The notes below the pieces were generated by a model. That model saw nothing but the letters and a program-made list of their open reading frames with translations, was not told the DNA's origin and ran no database searches. A DNA stretch of 64,000 nt from the NCBI GenBank assembly GCA_034666705.1, contig JAXDLH010000288.1:1-64000 (forward strand), written 5' to 3'. This stretch comes from JAXDLH01 sp034666705 (GTDB lineage: Bacteria > Chloroflexota > UBA6077 > SHYK01). Positions within the stretch are counted from its first letter, which is position 1; each line of letters begins with the position of its first letter. The position numbers were made by a program, and so were the translations under genes. Of this stretch, positions 1-8,305 are shown piece after piece.

Positions 1-69
1 GGGGGGGCCCACCCCCCCCGCTACTCGCTTGCCTCACGTCGGCGTTGCTCGGCGCCCTGTCGCGCCCGA

Positions 70-810
70 TTAACCGTACCTGCCCGTCAGTCCATTCCAC
101 CGAATCGTAAGCAATTCACGCAGCATCGAGATTGTATCACGCACTGGTTGAACCCGAGACGACGCGTCATAGCGCCAGGTGATCCCGATCTCACGCATCG
201 AGTAGCCGCGCCGCCGCGCCATATGCAGCAGCTCCACGTCGAACGCCCAGCCCGTCATGCGCTGTCGACTCGCGAGGTCATGGGCCACCTCACGCCGAAA
301 GGCCTTGAAGCCGCACTGCGTATCGGCAACGCCAGGGACGGCCAGCACGTTCACCAGGCGGTTGAACACCCGACCCATCAGGTGGCGTCGTTCCGGCTCG
401 CCGATTCGCTGCGCGCCCGGTGCCTCACGGGAGCCGATCGCGATGTCGACGCCATCGCACACCGCGTTGTAGAGAAGGTCCGCCTCCTCGACCGGCATGG
501 AAAAATCCGTGTCGCAAAACATCACCACCCGGCCCATCGCTGCGAGCATACCCGCACGCACCGCCAGCCCCTTGCCACGTGCGGTCAGGTGCAGCGCCCG
601 AAACCGGGGATCGGCAGCCGCGGCCTCATCCGCGACGCGCGCGGTTGCATCACTGCTCCCGTTCTCCACCAGGAGCACCTCGGCCTCGAGCGCTCGCGCG
701 TCCAGGTACCGGCGCAGCTCCTCTACGGCACGGGGCAGGCGGCGCTCCTCGTTGTAGGCCGGGACGACGAGCGACAGATCGGGCTCGGATGGCTCCAATG
801 CACCGGTCAT
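70..810 (-). CDS. Family 2 glycosyltransferase, dolichyl-phosphate-glucose type
   Basis: A 246-residue GT-A glycosyltransferase. It opens with LVVPAYNEERRLP, has the nucleotide-sugar/metal segment FCDTDFSMP, and carries the GVADTQCGFKAFRREVA block seen in polyprenyl-phosphate sugar transferases such as DPM1/ALG5-like proteins. No membrane segment is evident. The ATG at 810 overlaps the stop of the upstream glycosyltransferase gene as ATGA, which fixes the start; a much longer open frame upstream is only the shadow of that gene. It is the last gene of the long minus-strand run that begins with the suf genes. The family is clear, but donor and acceptor cannot be read from sequence. Confidence 0.88.
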   Translation of the reverse strand: MTGALEPSEPDLSLVVPAYNEERRLPRAVEELRRYLDARALEAEVLLVENGSSDATARVADEAAAADPRFRALHLTARGKGLAVRAGMLAAMGRVVMFCDTDFSMPVEEADLLYNAVCDGVDIAIGSREAPGAQRIGEPERRHLMGRVFNRLVNVLAVPGVADTQCGFKAFRREVAHDLASRQRMTGWAFDVELLHMARRRGYSMREIGITWRYDASSRVQPVRDTISMLRELLTIRWNGLTGRYG

Positions 811-1778
811 GTAAGCAGGCTCAAGAGGTAGTGTTCGGCGTCGCCGCGCCCATCCGCAACGCGTGGCCGCTCCCGGCAAAGCTGTCCAACAGCCCGCAGC
901 CCTGCAAGCAGGCCACCCAACTGGGCTCGCGCCGCCGGCTCGCGGCCGTGGCGGACGGCAAGGAGCACCCGCCGCACCTGTTCGCCGAGTATCAATGGCC
1001 AATGCTGCGTCCACATGGCGCGCGGGACGTCGCGAGCGAGCAGCCAGACGATGTTGCGGGCGCTGTAGAAGCTCGCCAGGCTCCCACCACCGGTGGCGCT
1101 CAGTCGATGGTGCACGACTGCTCCCGGCGCATACACGCAGCGGTAGCCGGCGAGCTGCGCCCGTATTGCGAGGTCCACGTCCTCGCAATACATGAAGAAC
1201 CGCTCGTCGAAGAGCCCGACCTCGTCGAGCATCGTTCGCCGGTACGCCGCCGCGCCACCCGATGCGCCGAACACCTCGACCTCCTGGTCGTACTGGCCGC
1301 CATCCGGCTCCCACACACCACGATTGTCGGGCACGCCGCTCCGGCGCAACAGGTCGCCCACCGCATTGATGATGCCGGCGGGCTCCTGGAGCAGCATCTT
1401 CGAGGCGATCATGCCAGCGTGCGGGTGCCGTTCGAGAGCCGCGACCAACTTTGCCACCCATTGCGGCTCTGCGACCGCGTCATTATTCAACAACACGACG
1501 ATGGCGCCGTTCGAGGCGCGAATCCCTTCGTTCACCGCATGGGCAAACCCTCGATTGCGAGGTAGGGAGCGGAGCCGCGCCTTGGGAAAACAGCGCTGCA
1601 TGAAGTCGGGCGTGGAGTCCGTGGAGCCGTCGTCGACGACGAGGATCTCCAGCGGCTGATACGTTTGACCCTCAAGGGAACGGAGACAGTCAGGCAGCAG
1701 GCTCGCGCCATTGAATGTGGGCACGATCACCGAGACGAGCGGAGCATGCTCAGTGACGCGTGGTGCGGTCGGGATCAC
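807..1778 (-). CDS. Family 2 glycosyltransferase, rhamnosyltransferase-like
   Basis: A 323-residue inverting glycosyltransferase. The N-terminal motif VSVIVPTFNGASLLPDCL, the VVDDGSTDST loop and the LLNNDA metal-binding motif match the WbbL/rhamnosyltransferase branch of GT2, and FFMYCEDVDLAIR supplies the acceptor-side acidic motif. It overlaps larC upstream and the second GT2 downstream by 4 bp each, so it is translationally coupled to both. It probably modifies a cell-surface glycan or lipid carrier. Rhamnose as the donor sugar is only a family-level guess, although rmlA and rmlB lie elsewhere in the window. Confidence 0.88.
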   Translation of the reverse strand: MIPTAPRVTEHAPLVSVIVPTFNGASLLPDCLRSLEGQTYQPLEILVVDDGSTDSTPDFMQRCFPKARLRSLPRNRGFAHAVNEGIRASNGAIVVLLNNDAVAEPQWVAKLVAALERHPHAGMIASKMLLQEPAGIINAVGDLLRRSGVPDNRGVWEPDGGQYDQEVEVFGASGGAAAYRRTMLDEVGLFDERFFMYCEDVDLAIRAQLAGYRCVYAPGAVVHHRLSATGGGSLASFYSARNIVWLLARDVPRAMWTQHWPLILGEQVRRVLLAVRHGREPAARAQLGGLLAGLRAVGQLCRERPRVADGRGDAEHYLLSLLT

Positions 1779-2992
1779 GGGTCAGTGCGATCAGCCGCTC
1801 GCCCGTCAAGGGCATCAGCGAGGGCGTAGCGAGCACCGGCCGTGGCGACGGCCTCGTACACTCGGGCGAGTGGCACGTTGCGCTCGCGCGCGACGCGGGC
1901 GCACGCCTCGTACTCCGGACACACAACATCGGCCCCGTCGATGGATTTGATCTTGACTTCCAACGGGCCATACGACGTGTCCACCATCTCGCTGCGCCGC
2001 GTGCACATGAGGCGCTGGCTGGTACGGAAACGCACGCCCAGCGACGAGGTCTCGCGAAGGATGAGGTGAGCGAGCTCATCAGCGCGCGCCGGCTGCGCGA
2101 GCACTGTCAGTAGCACACCGGGCCGATTCTTCTTCATGTACACGGGCGTCGTGAACACGTCGAGCGCACCGGCGGCGAAGAGGCGCTCGATCGCATATCC
2201 GATCTGCTCGGGCGTCGAGTCGTCGAGGTTCGTCTCGATGACGGTGACCTCCCCGGACTCGAGGGTGCCCGCAGTGGACTCGCCGAGCCACACCCGGGTG
2301 ACGTTTGGCCAGGGCAGCACCTTCTGCCCGTAGCCGACCCCGATAGCGTCGATGCGCATGGCTGGCTGCTCGAACTTCGCCGTGGTGGTCAGGATCGCCG
2401 CACCGGTCGGCGTGACGAGCTCCGCCTCGACATCCACCGGCCGCGTCGGCGCACCGGCCTCGGCGATGAGCGCGAGGGTGGCTGGCGCCGGGAGGGGCAG
2501 GATGCCGTGCATGCTGTTCACCGCTCCGTGGCCGAGCGGCAGGCTCGACGCGTATAGCGCCTGGATACCGAGTTTTTCGAGCCCGACCGCGGCACCGACG
2601 ATATCCACAATCGCATCCACTGCGCCTACCTCGTGGAAGTGGACCTCGTCGATGCTCGTGCCGTGGATGCGAGCCTCGACGGCGCCGAGGCGGCGGAACA
2701 CACTAAGCGCCCGCAACTTCACGGCGTCGCTCAGCGTGCTGGATTCGATGATGCGCTCGATCTCGGCGAGGTGACGGCCGTGACGTTGCGGCTCGGTCAG
2801 CGCGACGCGCACCTGGGTGCCGCCAAGCCCGCCTGGCATGACGCGCTCAGCGGCGATCGTGTAGCCGGTGAGCGCGAGCTTCCCGAGCTCGCTGCGCAGA
2901 TCGTCGAGTGCAAGCCCAGCGTCGATCAGGGCACCGAGAATCATGTCGCCGCTTGCGCCGCTGAAGCAGTCGAAATAGGCGACGCGACTCAC
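1775..2992 (-). CDS. larC: Nickel-pincer cofactor biosynthesis protein LarC
   Basis: A 405-residue LarC-family protein (formerly DUF111). In characterised systems LarC inserts Ni(II) into pyridinium-3,5-bisthiocarboxylic acid mononucleotide in a CTP-dependent reaction, giving the cofactor of lactate racemase. The family N-terminus AYFDCFSGASGDMILGALID is present, and the His-rich IHGTSIDEVHFHEVGAVDAI segment supplies likely metal ligands. The length is that of a full single-frame LarC, without the frameshift known in Lactobacillus. It overlaps larB by 4 bp. LarE and LarA are not in this window, so the end user of the cofactor is unknown here. Confidence 0.93.
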   Translation of the reverse strand: MSRVAYFDCFSGASGDMILGALIDAGLALDDLRSELGKLALTGYTIAAERVMPGGLGGTQVRVALTEPQRHGRHLAEIERIIESSTLSDAVKLRALSVFRRLGAVEARIHGTSIDEVHFHEVGAVDAIVDIVGAAVGLEKLGIQALYASSLPLGHGAVNSMHGILPLPAPATLALIAEAGAPTRPVDVEAELVTPTGAAILTTTAKFEQPAMRIDAIGVGYGQKVLPWPNVTRVWLGESTAGTLESGEVTVIETNLDDSTPEQIGYAIERLFAAGALDVFTTPVYMKKNRPGVLLTVLAQPARADELAHLILRETSSLGVRFRTSQRLMCTRRSEMVDTSYGPLEVKIKSIDGADVVCPEYEACARVARERNVPLARVYEAVATAGARYALADALDGRAADRTDP

Positions 2993-3852
2993 GTCGCCCC
3001 CGCGGCCCGAGCGCGGGATGCGGCGAGCTGGTTGGCGATACGCGCCGCGCTTGCCCCCGCCCCTATACCATTGTCGACGTTCACCACGGTCAGACCGGGG
3101 ACGCAGGTCTGCAGCATGCTCAATAGTGCGGCGAGGCCTTGCCCGCCCGCGCCGTAGCCGGTGGACGTAGGGAGCCCGATCACCGGGACGTCCACTAACC
3201 CCGCCACTACGGACGGCAGGGCGCCATCCATGCCGGCCGCGACAATGATCACGTCCACCGCCTCCGCGATCATCCGCTGTAACGGCGAGATGAGACGGTG
3301 CAGGCCCGCGACACCCACGTCGTAGACCACGGTGGTCTCACAGCCCATCTCCTGGGCGATGATCTCAGCCTGCTCGGCAATTGGGGCATCCGAGCTGCCC
3401 GCAGTGATGATGCCTACCCGGCCGCCGGTCGGCTGGCGCAGGTAGTCCGGTCGCCGCACGACTGCCATCCGGGCGCGCGGCGCCTCTTCGACTCGGTGGT
3501 CGGGGAAGGCATCGCGGACGACGCGGATCGTCGCTGGCCGAATGCGGCTGAGGATCGCCCGTCCGTTCTGGTCCAGGAACGAGCGAGTAACGGCGAGCAC
3601 CGTGGCAACGTCTTTCCCCGCAACCATGACCACCTCGGGGATGCCGGTGCGCGCCTCGCGGCCATGGTCGAGGTGCATGGGATGGACGACATCCACCGCA
3701 GTGTCACCGGTCGCGGCCAGCGCCTCGCGAAGGTCCCGCAGGGGATCGCGCACTTCGCCTCCCTCAGGGGTCGAATCTTGAGCATTATAGATTCGTGCCG
3801 CTGAACAACCCTCGCTCCAGGCCCCTCTCGCAGCTTCGGCCAAGGGAGTCAT
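2989..3852 (-). CDS. larB: Nickel-pincer cofactor biosynthesis protein LarB
   Basis: A 287-residue LarB, which carboxylates and hydrolyses nicotinic acid adenine dinucleotide in the first step of nickel-pincer synthesis. The C-terminal half is a PurE-like carboxylase fold (GRVGIITAGSSDAPIAEQAE, VIIVAAGMDGALPSVVAGLV, LPTSTGYGAGGQGLAALL). The middle carries the family segment DHGREARTGIPEVVMVAGKD. The first 40 residues are not obviously conserved, so a later start is possible. The ATG at 3852 lies 13 bp downstream of the acetyltransferase stop and the gene overlaps larC by 4 bp. Placement directly after sulfur-mobilising genes is notable because LarE, the next enzyme, needs a sulfur donor. Confidence 0.92.
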   Translation of the reverse strand: MTPLAEAARGAWSEGCSAARIYNAQDSTPEGGEVRDPLRDLREALAATGDTAVDVVHPMHLDHGREARTGIPEVVMVAGKDVATVLAVTRSFLDQNGRAILSRIRPATIRVVRDAFPDHRVEEAPRARMAVVRRPDYLRQPTGGRVGIITAGSSDAPIAEQAEIIAQEMGCETTVVYDVGVAGLHRLISPLQRMIAEAVDVIIVAAGMDGALPSVVAGLVDVPVIGLPTSTGYGAGGQGLAALLSMLQTCVPGLTVVNVDNGIGAGASAARIANQLAASRARAAGAT

Positions 3853-3865
3853 GCCAATGTGATTG

Positions 3866-4432
3866 TCACGACTCCGCGCCCTCTGCCGGGTCCTTGGACC
3901 GGCTCAGGATAGGCGGCTGGGATAGATGGGACGGTACCGACGGGCTGACAAACGTCTGCGCCACCCCGCGGCGCTCGCCTTCGGTCCAGCGCTCCTCGCG
4001 GTACGCGCCCCTCGTGTAGCGCCCGACCACGGTCCGCCAGAATGTTTGAGCGGGTGCGTTGTCGGCGAGCTGCCCGATGTACCAGGGGCCCGGGTGGCGG
4101 GCGAAGAGCGCATGCGCCGCAGCCTCACCCACCCCGCGCCGGCGGTACGCGCGGAGTACGAAGAACTCGCTGACCTCGTAACCAGCAAGCTCGGGCGCAA
4201 TGAGCGACCGCTCCATGACGAGCGCGAATCCCGCAAGCTCACCGTCGGCGCGAATCAGGTATGGCTCACGGCGGGCGTCTCCCCAGTACGCATCGAGCCA
4301 GGGATAGCCGTAGCGGCCGTCTGACCCAATCGAAGGTCCGCCCAGATCGGTGAAGTCATAGAGGTACAACTCCATGAGGTTGGCGATCACCGTCGCTTCC
4401 GCAGGGCTTGCGGAGATGACTTCGACGATCAC
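3866..4432 (-). CDS. GNAT-family N-acetyltransferase with a repeat-derived C-terminal tail
   Basis: A 188-residue GNAT acyltransferase. The acetyl-CoA-binding segment VSEFFVLRAYRRRGVGEAAAHALF (in part RRRGVGEA) is the motif A signature, followed by the QLADNAPAQTFWRTVVGRYT helix that typically closes the fold. Substrate unknown. The start overlaps the hydrolase stop by 4 bp. The last about 20 codons read SQPPILSRSKDPAEGAES, the kind of sequence produced when a short palindromic intergenic repeat (GGCTCAGGA type, related to the one near 11373) is read through. The tail is therefore probably acquired rather than part of the enzyme. Confidence 0.85.
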   Translation of the reverse strand: MIVEVISASPAEATVIANLMELYLYDFTDLGGPSIGSDGRYGYPWLDAYWGDARREPYLIRADGELAGFALVMERSLIAPELAGYEVSEFFVLRAYRRRGVGEAAAHALFARHPGPWYIGQLADNAPAQTFWRTVVGRYTRGAYREERWTEGERRGVAQTFVSPSVPSHLSQPPILSRSKDPAEGAES

Positions 4433-5166
4433 GCCGGCGAGACCTCGTCGAGAAACGTGCGCACGACCTGCTTGAATCGCTCGTCGCCGAACAGGCCCAT
4501 ATGGTCGGCCCCCTCGAACAGCGCGAAGCGTCCGCCGGGCAGGCAGCCAGCGATCCGCTCGGTGTGCTCACGGCGACGGTCGAGGTCGCCCACGGCGAGC
4601 AGCGTCTCACCTCCGTACACGAGCAGCTCTTCACACGGTGGCGCCGGCAAGCCCGTCCGCAGACAGGCGCCGAGGGCCACGAAGTCACTCTCCGCATCGC
4701 CGGCGGCGTACTGGCGGTACTCCTCCGAGCGGACGGTCGCCTCGGCCTCGCCGAGCAGCGCCTCGCCGATCATCCGCGACTCCGCCTCGTCGGCGCCCGC
4801 GATGCCGCCAACCACCATCGCGCGCACCCGGCCCGGATCGAGCACTGCGGTCCACAGCGCGATCGAGGCGCCCATCGAGTAGCCGAAGAGATCGGCCTCC
4901 GGCTCACCGGCCGCGTCGAGCAGCGCGAGCACGTCGGAGGCGAGACGGCGCATCTCGTATTGCGCTGGATCGTGAGGCTTCGCGCTAAAGCCGTGGCCGC
5001 GCACGTCCGGGATCAGCAGCCGCCGACCCGCGCCGAGCGCCGCCAGCCACCCGTACTGATCCCACTCTGCGCCACGTGCGCCCCAGCCGTGAATCAGCAC
5101 GAGCGGTCGGCCCGTGCCCACGACTTGGTAGTTGAGGCGCGCCCCTTCGTTCTGAACGCTTGGCAA
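4429..5166 (-). CDS. Alpha/beta-hydrolase
   Basis: A 245-residue alpha/beta-hydrolase-fold protein. The oxyanion-loop motif LVLIHGWGARGAEW, the DVRGHGFSAKP strand-loop, the nucleophile elbow LFGYSMGAS (Ser catalytic), VGDLDRR near the acid position and the C-terminal GADHMGLFGD histidine make a complete Ser-Asp-His triad plausible. The start is TTG at 5166, one base from the DsrE-like stop; no ATG lies nearby in frame. It is translationally coupled to the acetyltransferase downstream. Substrate is not predictable. Its place between sulfur-transfer and Lar genes may reflect operon growth rather than pathway. Confidence 0.85.
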   Translation of the reverse strand: MPSVQNEGARLNYQVVGTGRPLVLIHGWGARGAEWDQYGWLAALGAGRRLLIPDVRGHGFSAKPHDPAQYEMRRLASDVLALLDAAGEPEADLFGYSMGASIALWTAVLDPGRVRAMVVGGIAGADEAESRMIGEALLGEAEATVRSEEYRQYAAGDAESDFVALGACLRTGLPAPPCEELLVYGGETLLAVGDLDRRREHTERIAGCLPGGRFALFEGADHMGLFGDERFKQVVRTFLDEVSPA

Positions 5167-5598
5167 TTAGAACCTCAGCAGCGCGTCGGCACGCTCGGCA
5201 TCGGCAAAGAACCGCTCCGAGTTGCGTGCGCCGTCGAGCTGCGGCACGAGGTCCCCGAGGCGCAGCTCCGCCGTCTGCAGGTCGTCCGCATCCACCCAGT
5301 ACTGCACCCGGTCGCCATGCTCCTTCGCGTCGCGCAGAAAACTCGCCATATCGACGAACTCGGCGCTGCGCAGCCGATCACGGAGCCCATCCTGCACCGC
5401 CGCATAGGCCGCCGACCACTCGTCAACGTTGATGCGGTCGACCCGGAGCTTACGCAGGGCATCGCCGCGAAAGAGCACCTCGACTGTGGCGTCGATTGCG
5501 GTTGCGGCGCGTACCAGCGTCGCGACCTGGAACAGATTGTTGGACGTCCCTCGCGTGACCTCAATAGCCAGCCGGTCGATTGGACGTTGCATCGCCAT
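5167..5598 (-). CDS. DsrE-like protein in suf operon
   Basis: A 143-residue protein resembling the DsrE/DsrF fold: an N-terminal strand, then NNLFQVATLVRAATAIDATVEVLFRGDALRKL, followed by an alternating alpha/beta pattern. Small DsrE-fold proteins often carry persulfide sulfur, but this one contains no cysteine at all, so it cannot itself be a persulfide carrier; a structural or binding role is more likely. The ATG at 5598 shares its A with the sufU TGA stop, and this coupling is why the short start was chosen over a longer open frame to 5667. Family assignment is by pattern and context only. Confidence 0.55.
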   Translation of the reverse strand: MAMQRPIDRLAIEVTRGTSNNLFQVATLVRAATAIDATVEVLFRGDALRKLRVDRINVDEWSAAYAAVQDGLRDRLRSAEFVDMASFLRDAKEHGDRVQYWVDADDLQTAELRLGDLVPQLDGARNSERFFADAERADALLRF

Positions 5599-6032
5599 CA
5601 CGCGCGCGGTTCGGAATGGGAAGCAGCCAGGGCCTCGGCGAGGGTCTTCCACGGCAGCAGGGCACATTTCACGCGCGCCGGGTAGCGGCGCACGCTGCGA
5701 AAGACGCCAATTTCCCCGAGCGCATCGGCGGCCTCATCTGAGCCGGCGAGCATGGCGCCGACACGCGCCACCAGCTCAGGAATCGCATCCGGCTGGCGCC
5801 CCTGCACCTCGTCCGCCATCATATCGGCCGATGCGTGCACGATCGAACAGCCGAGCGCCTCCCAGGCTACCTCGGCAATGTGCCCATCCTCGACCCGGGC
5901 GCGCACGGTGATCTCGTCGCCGCAGAGCGGGTTATGGGCGGACGCCGTCGCATTGGCGTCGGCCAACGGCCCGCGATGCACCGGCGCCTGATACCGATCG
6001 AGGACGACCCGACGGTACAGATCGTCAACCAC
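5598..6032 (-). CDS. sufU: SufU iron-sulfur cluster assembly sulfurtransferase
   Basis: A 144-residue SufU. Family cysteines are all present: NPLCGDE, LGCSIVHASADMM and RVKCALLPW, which with the Asp of CGD form the zinc site that accepts persulfide sulfur from SufS in Gram-positive-type SUF systems. The start is GTG at 6032, overlapping the sufS stop by 8 bp. The pairing with sufS matches the usual SufS-SufU partnership. sufB and sufC are not adjacent, so the scaffold complex must be encoded elsewhere. Confidence 0.93.
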   Translation of the reverse strand: MVDDLYRRVVLDRYQAPVHRGPLADANATASAHNPLCGDEITVRARVEDGHIAEVAWEALGCSIVHASADMMADEVQGRQPDAIPELVARVGAMLAGSDEAADALGEIGVFRSVRRYPARVKCALLPWKTLAEALAASHSEPRA

Positions 6033-7260
6033 GCGCGATCCCGAACACCTGCCGCACGTGGTCGAGTCCCTCGATGAGACGATCGACGTCGTCGCGCGTG
6101 TTGTAGATGTAGAAGCTCGCGCGCGCGGTGCCGGGGACCTCCAGCTTGCGCATCATTGGCTGGCAACAATGATGGCCGACCCGGATGGCGATTCCATCCC
6201 GATCGACAATGCTGGCCACGTCGTGCGAGTGGAGGTCGGCGAGGTTGAAGGCGATGACGCCGCCTTTGCGCTGCGGATCACGTGGACCGTAAAGGTGCAC
6301 GTCCGGCTCCTCGCCCAGGCGCTCGAGCGCATATTCTGTCAGCTCGATCTCGTGCGCTCGGACGTTGTCCATCCCGATCCGCGCGAGATAATCCACCGCG
6401 GTGCCGAGCGCGATCACGTCCGCGATGTTCTCGGTACCCGCCTCGAACTTCCATGGCAGCTCGTTCCACGTGGCGTGGTCCAGGTACACCTGGCCGATCA
6501 TCTCACTTCCGCCGAGGAAGGGCGGCATCGCCTCCAGGATCTCGCGCCGCGACCAGAGGACGCCCACGCCCGTAGGGCCGAGCATCTTGTGCGAGGAGAA
6601 CGCAAGGAAGTCGCACTCAAGATCCGCGACCGTAACGCCGAAGTGCGGCACGCTCTGCGCACCATCGACGAGGACCAGGGCACCATGCTCATGGGCTAGT
6701 CGCGCAATCTCCCGCACTGGGTTGATGGTGCCTAACACATTGGATGCGTGCACGATCGACACGAGCTTCGTCCGCTCGCCAATCATCTGGCGGGCAGCGT
6801 CGAGATCCAAATAGCCGTCCGAGTCGAACGGAATGTGCTTCAACACGGCGCCGGTTCGCTCGGCAAGCAAAATCCAGGGGATCAGGTTGCTGTGGTGCTC
6901 CATTTCGGTGAGCACGATCTCGTCACCCACCCGCACGTTTTGCTGGGCCCAGGTGTACGCGACGAGATTGATCGACTCCGTAGTGTTGCGGGTGAAGATG
7001 ATCTCGGCAGCTTCAGGAGCGCGAATGAAGTCGGCGACCTTCTGACGCGCACCCTCGTACGCCTGGGTGGCCTCCTCGGCGATCGTATAGATGCCGCGGT
7101 GGATATTCGCGTTATAGCGGCGATAGTAGTCGTCGAGCGCGTCGATCACGACCTGGGGCTTCTGCGAGGTCGCCGCGCTGTCGAGGTAGACGAGCGGCTT
7201 TCCATGCACGAGGCGCTCGAAGATAGGGAAGTCAGCGCGGAGCGTCTTAGTCTCGATCAT
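6025..7260 (-). CDS. sufS: Cysteine desulfurase SufS
   Basis: A 411-residue group II cysteine desulfurase that releases sulfur from cysteine as a protein persulfide for Fe-S cluster assembly. The PLP lysine sits in FLAFSSHKMLGPTGVGVLW, the substrate-binding VLVDGAQSVPHF motif is intact, and the catalytic cysteine lies in IRVGHHCCQPMM; an extra adjacent cysteine is unusual but tolerated in the family. Length is normal. ATG at 7260. It follows the sufD-like gene by 42 bp and overlaps sufU, so it is read from the promoter at 8266. Confidence 0.96.
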   Translation of the reverse strand: MIETKTLRADFPIFERLVHGKPLVYLDSAATSQKPQVVIDALDDYYRRYNANIHRGIYTIAEEATQAYEGARQKVADFIRAPEAAEIIFTRNTTESINLVAYTWAQQNVRVGDEIVLTEMEHHSNLIPWILLAERTGAVLKHIPFDSDGYLDLDAARQMIGERTKLVSIVHASNVLGTINPVREIARLAHEHGALVLVDGAQSVPHFGVTVADLECDFLAFSSHKMLGPTGVGVLWSRREILEAMPPFLGGSEMIGQVYLDHATWNELPWKFEAGTENIADVIALGTAVDYLARIGMDNVRAHEIELTEYALERLGEEPDVHLYGPRDPQRKGGVIAFNLADLHSHDVASIVDRDGIAIRVGHHCCQPMMRKLEVPGTARASFYIYNTRDDVDRLIEGLDHVRQVFGIARG

Positions 7261-7302
7261 GGGTATTCTTCATCTCCTCTGCGGGCCGTAGACCGGCGGC
7301 TG

Positions 7303-8235
7303 CTAGCCAATGCTTTCCTGGAGAGCGAGTGCGACGACCCGCTCGACTTCGACCGCGTGGGGTGGGGGGAGCGACGCGAGGACCGGCCGCGCAAATCCGG
7401 CGGCGAGCATGCCACCGGCATCGGCGGCGCCAATACCTCGGCTCCTCAGGTAGGTGAGCTGCGTTGCGTCGCTGGCGCCGACTGCACCCGGCGCCTCGAT
7501 CCGCGACTCGTCGTCGAGCAGCAAGCCACGCGTCTCGCCGTTTCCCGAGTACCGGATCCGGCCGCCCTGCTTCGCGATCAGCCGGATGACGGGTGGTGCA
7601 ATGCTGGATCCCTCACCTGCAACGTCGACCGTGAGCTCGACGGTGCGTACTGAGGCGAAGACCAGCGTCTGAAGCGTGGCCGACGAGCCCGAGCCAAGTG
7701 TCATCCTGAGCCGCGCCTCTTCCGACGCGCTGCCCAGTGTGCAGAACGTTTGGCGAATCGCCGCACCTTCGGCGAGCCAGACCGATGCGGTCCGTGATTC
7801 CGACGTTGGACCACACACGTTGCGAAGCAGTGTGTAGTCGAGCTCGGCGCCAGCAAGGACCACGACGTCGATTGCCTCGGTGCGCTCACCCCAACCGGAG
7901 TAGGCTGGCGCGCTGCACCCATCCACGATGCTGGCGCGCGCACCAGCGTGCACGACGATGACCGTGTGCTGCTGAGATGTGGATGCACGCTCGGAGCGGC
8001 TATTGATCTCGATGGCCTGTGGCGGCGCTGCCCCAGCCGCGACGTCCACGAGCCAGCCGTGATCAATCGGCTGCCACTCATTACAATACGCCGCAACCTG
8101 CTCCAGTGCCTCGGCGAGCACCGCCGGACAGCGGACCCGTGCCTCGTCGAGCCGACAACGCACGACGCCATACTGCGCCGCGAGGTCGCCCTCGATCATA
8201 CGAGTGTTGCGGTCGAATATGGTGGAGGTCGCCAT
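7303..8235 (-). CDS. SufB/SufD-family protein, short and divergent
   Basis: A 310-residue protein of the SufBD beta-helix family, about 100-150 residues shorter than typical SufD or SufB. The C-terminus TYLRSRGIGAADAGGMLAAG and the final EVERVVALALQESIG are recognisable SufD-type elements. The usual C-x-H-G-A motif just before this region is replaced by APGAVGA, so the conserved His/Cys used at the SufB-SufD interface appears absent. ATG at 8235, with AGGA 7 bp upstream inside the inverted repeat of the promoter. As first gene of the suf run it presumably works with a SufBC encoded elsewhere, or has drifted to a new role. Confidence 0.7.
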   Translation of the reverse strand: MATSTIFDRNTRMIEGDLAAQYGVVRCRLDEARVRCPAVLAEALEQVAAYCNEWQPIDHGWLVDVAAGAAPPQAIEINSRSERASTSQQHTVIVVHAGARASIVDGCSAPAYSGWGERTEAIDVVVLAGAELDYTLLRNVCGPTSESRTASVWLAEGAAIRQTFCTLGSASEEARLRMTLGSGSSATLQTLVFASVRTVELTVDVAGEGSSIAPPVIRLIAKQGGRIRYSGNGETRGLLLDDESRIEAPGAVGASDATQLTYLRSRGIGAADAGGMLAAGFARPVLASLPPPHAVEVERVVALALQESIG

Positions 8236-8240
8236 CGTTA

Positions 8241-8266
8241 AATCCTACTGCGTTAGTAGGATTATA
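8241..8266 (-). promoter_or_regulatory. suf-lar operon promoter with operator-like inverted repeat
   Basis: A perfect inverted repeat AATCCTACT-N5-AGTAGGATT spans 8241-8263. On the minus strand a consensus -10 box TATAAT (8266-8261) overlaps its upstream half-site by three bases, so the repeat covers the -10 edge and the likely transcription start. This is the usual repressor position, and Fe-S operons are commonly controlled by Rrf2- or SufR-type proteins. No good -35 is visible at 17 bp. The downstream half-site also contains the AGGA ribosome-binding sequence of the sufD-like gene. Confidence 0.6.
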
Positions 8267-8305
8267 GGCGACATGCCGCAATGGCAGCCACGACGGCCCG
8301 CGAAC

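Noticed and set aside
1..69. G- and C-run sequence at the window edge
   Set aside because: Homopolymer-like runs of this length at the very edge could be intergenic or low-quality sequence; nothing functional can be supported.
420..1565. Long plus-strand open frames opposite the glycosyltransferase genes
   Set aside because: They are antisense shadows of well-supported minus-strand genes with recognised motifs.
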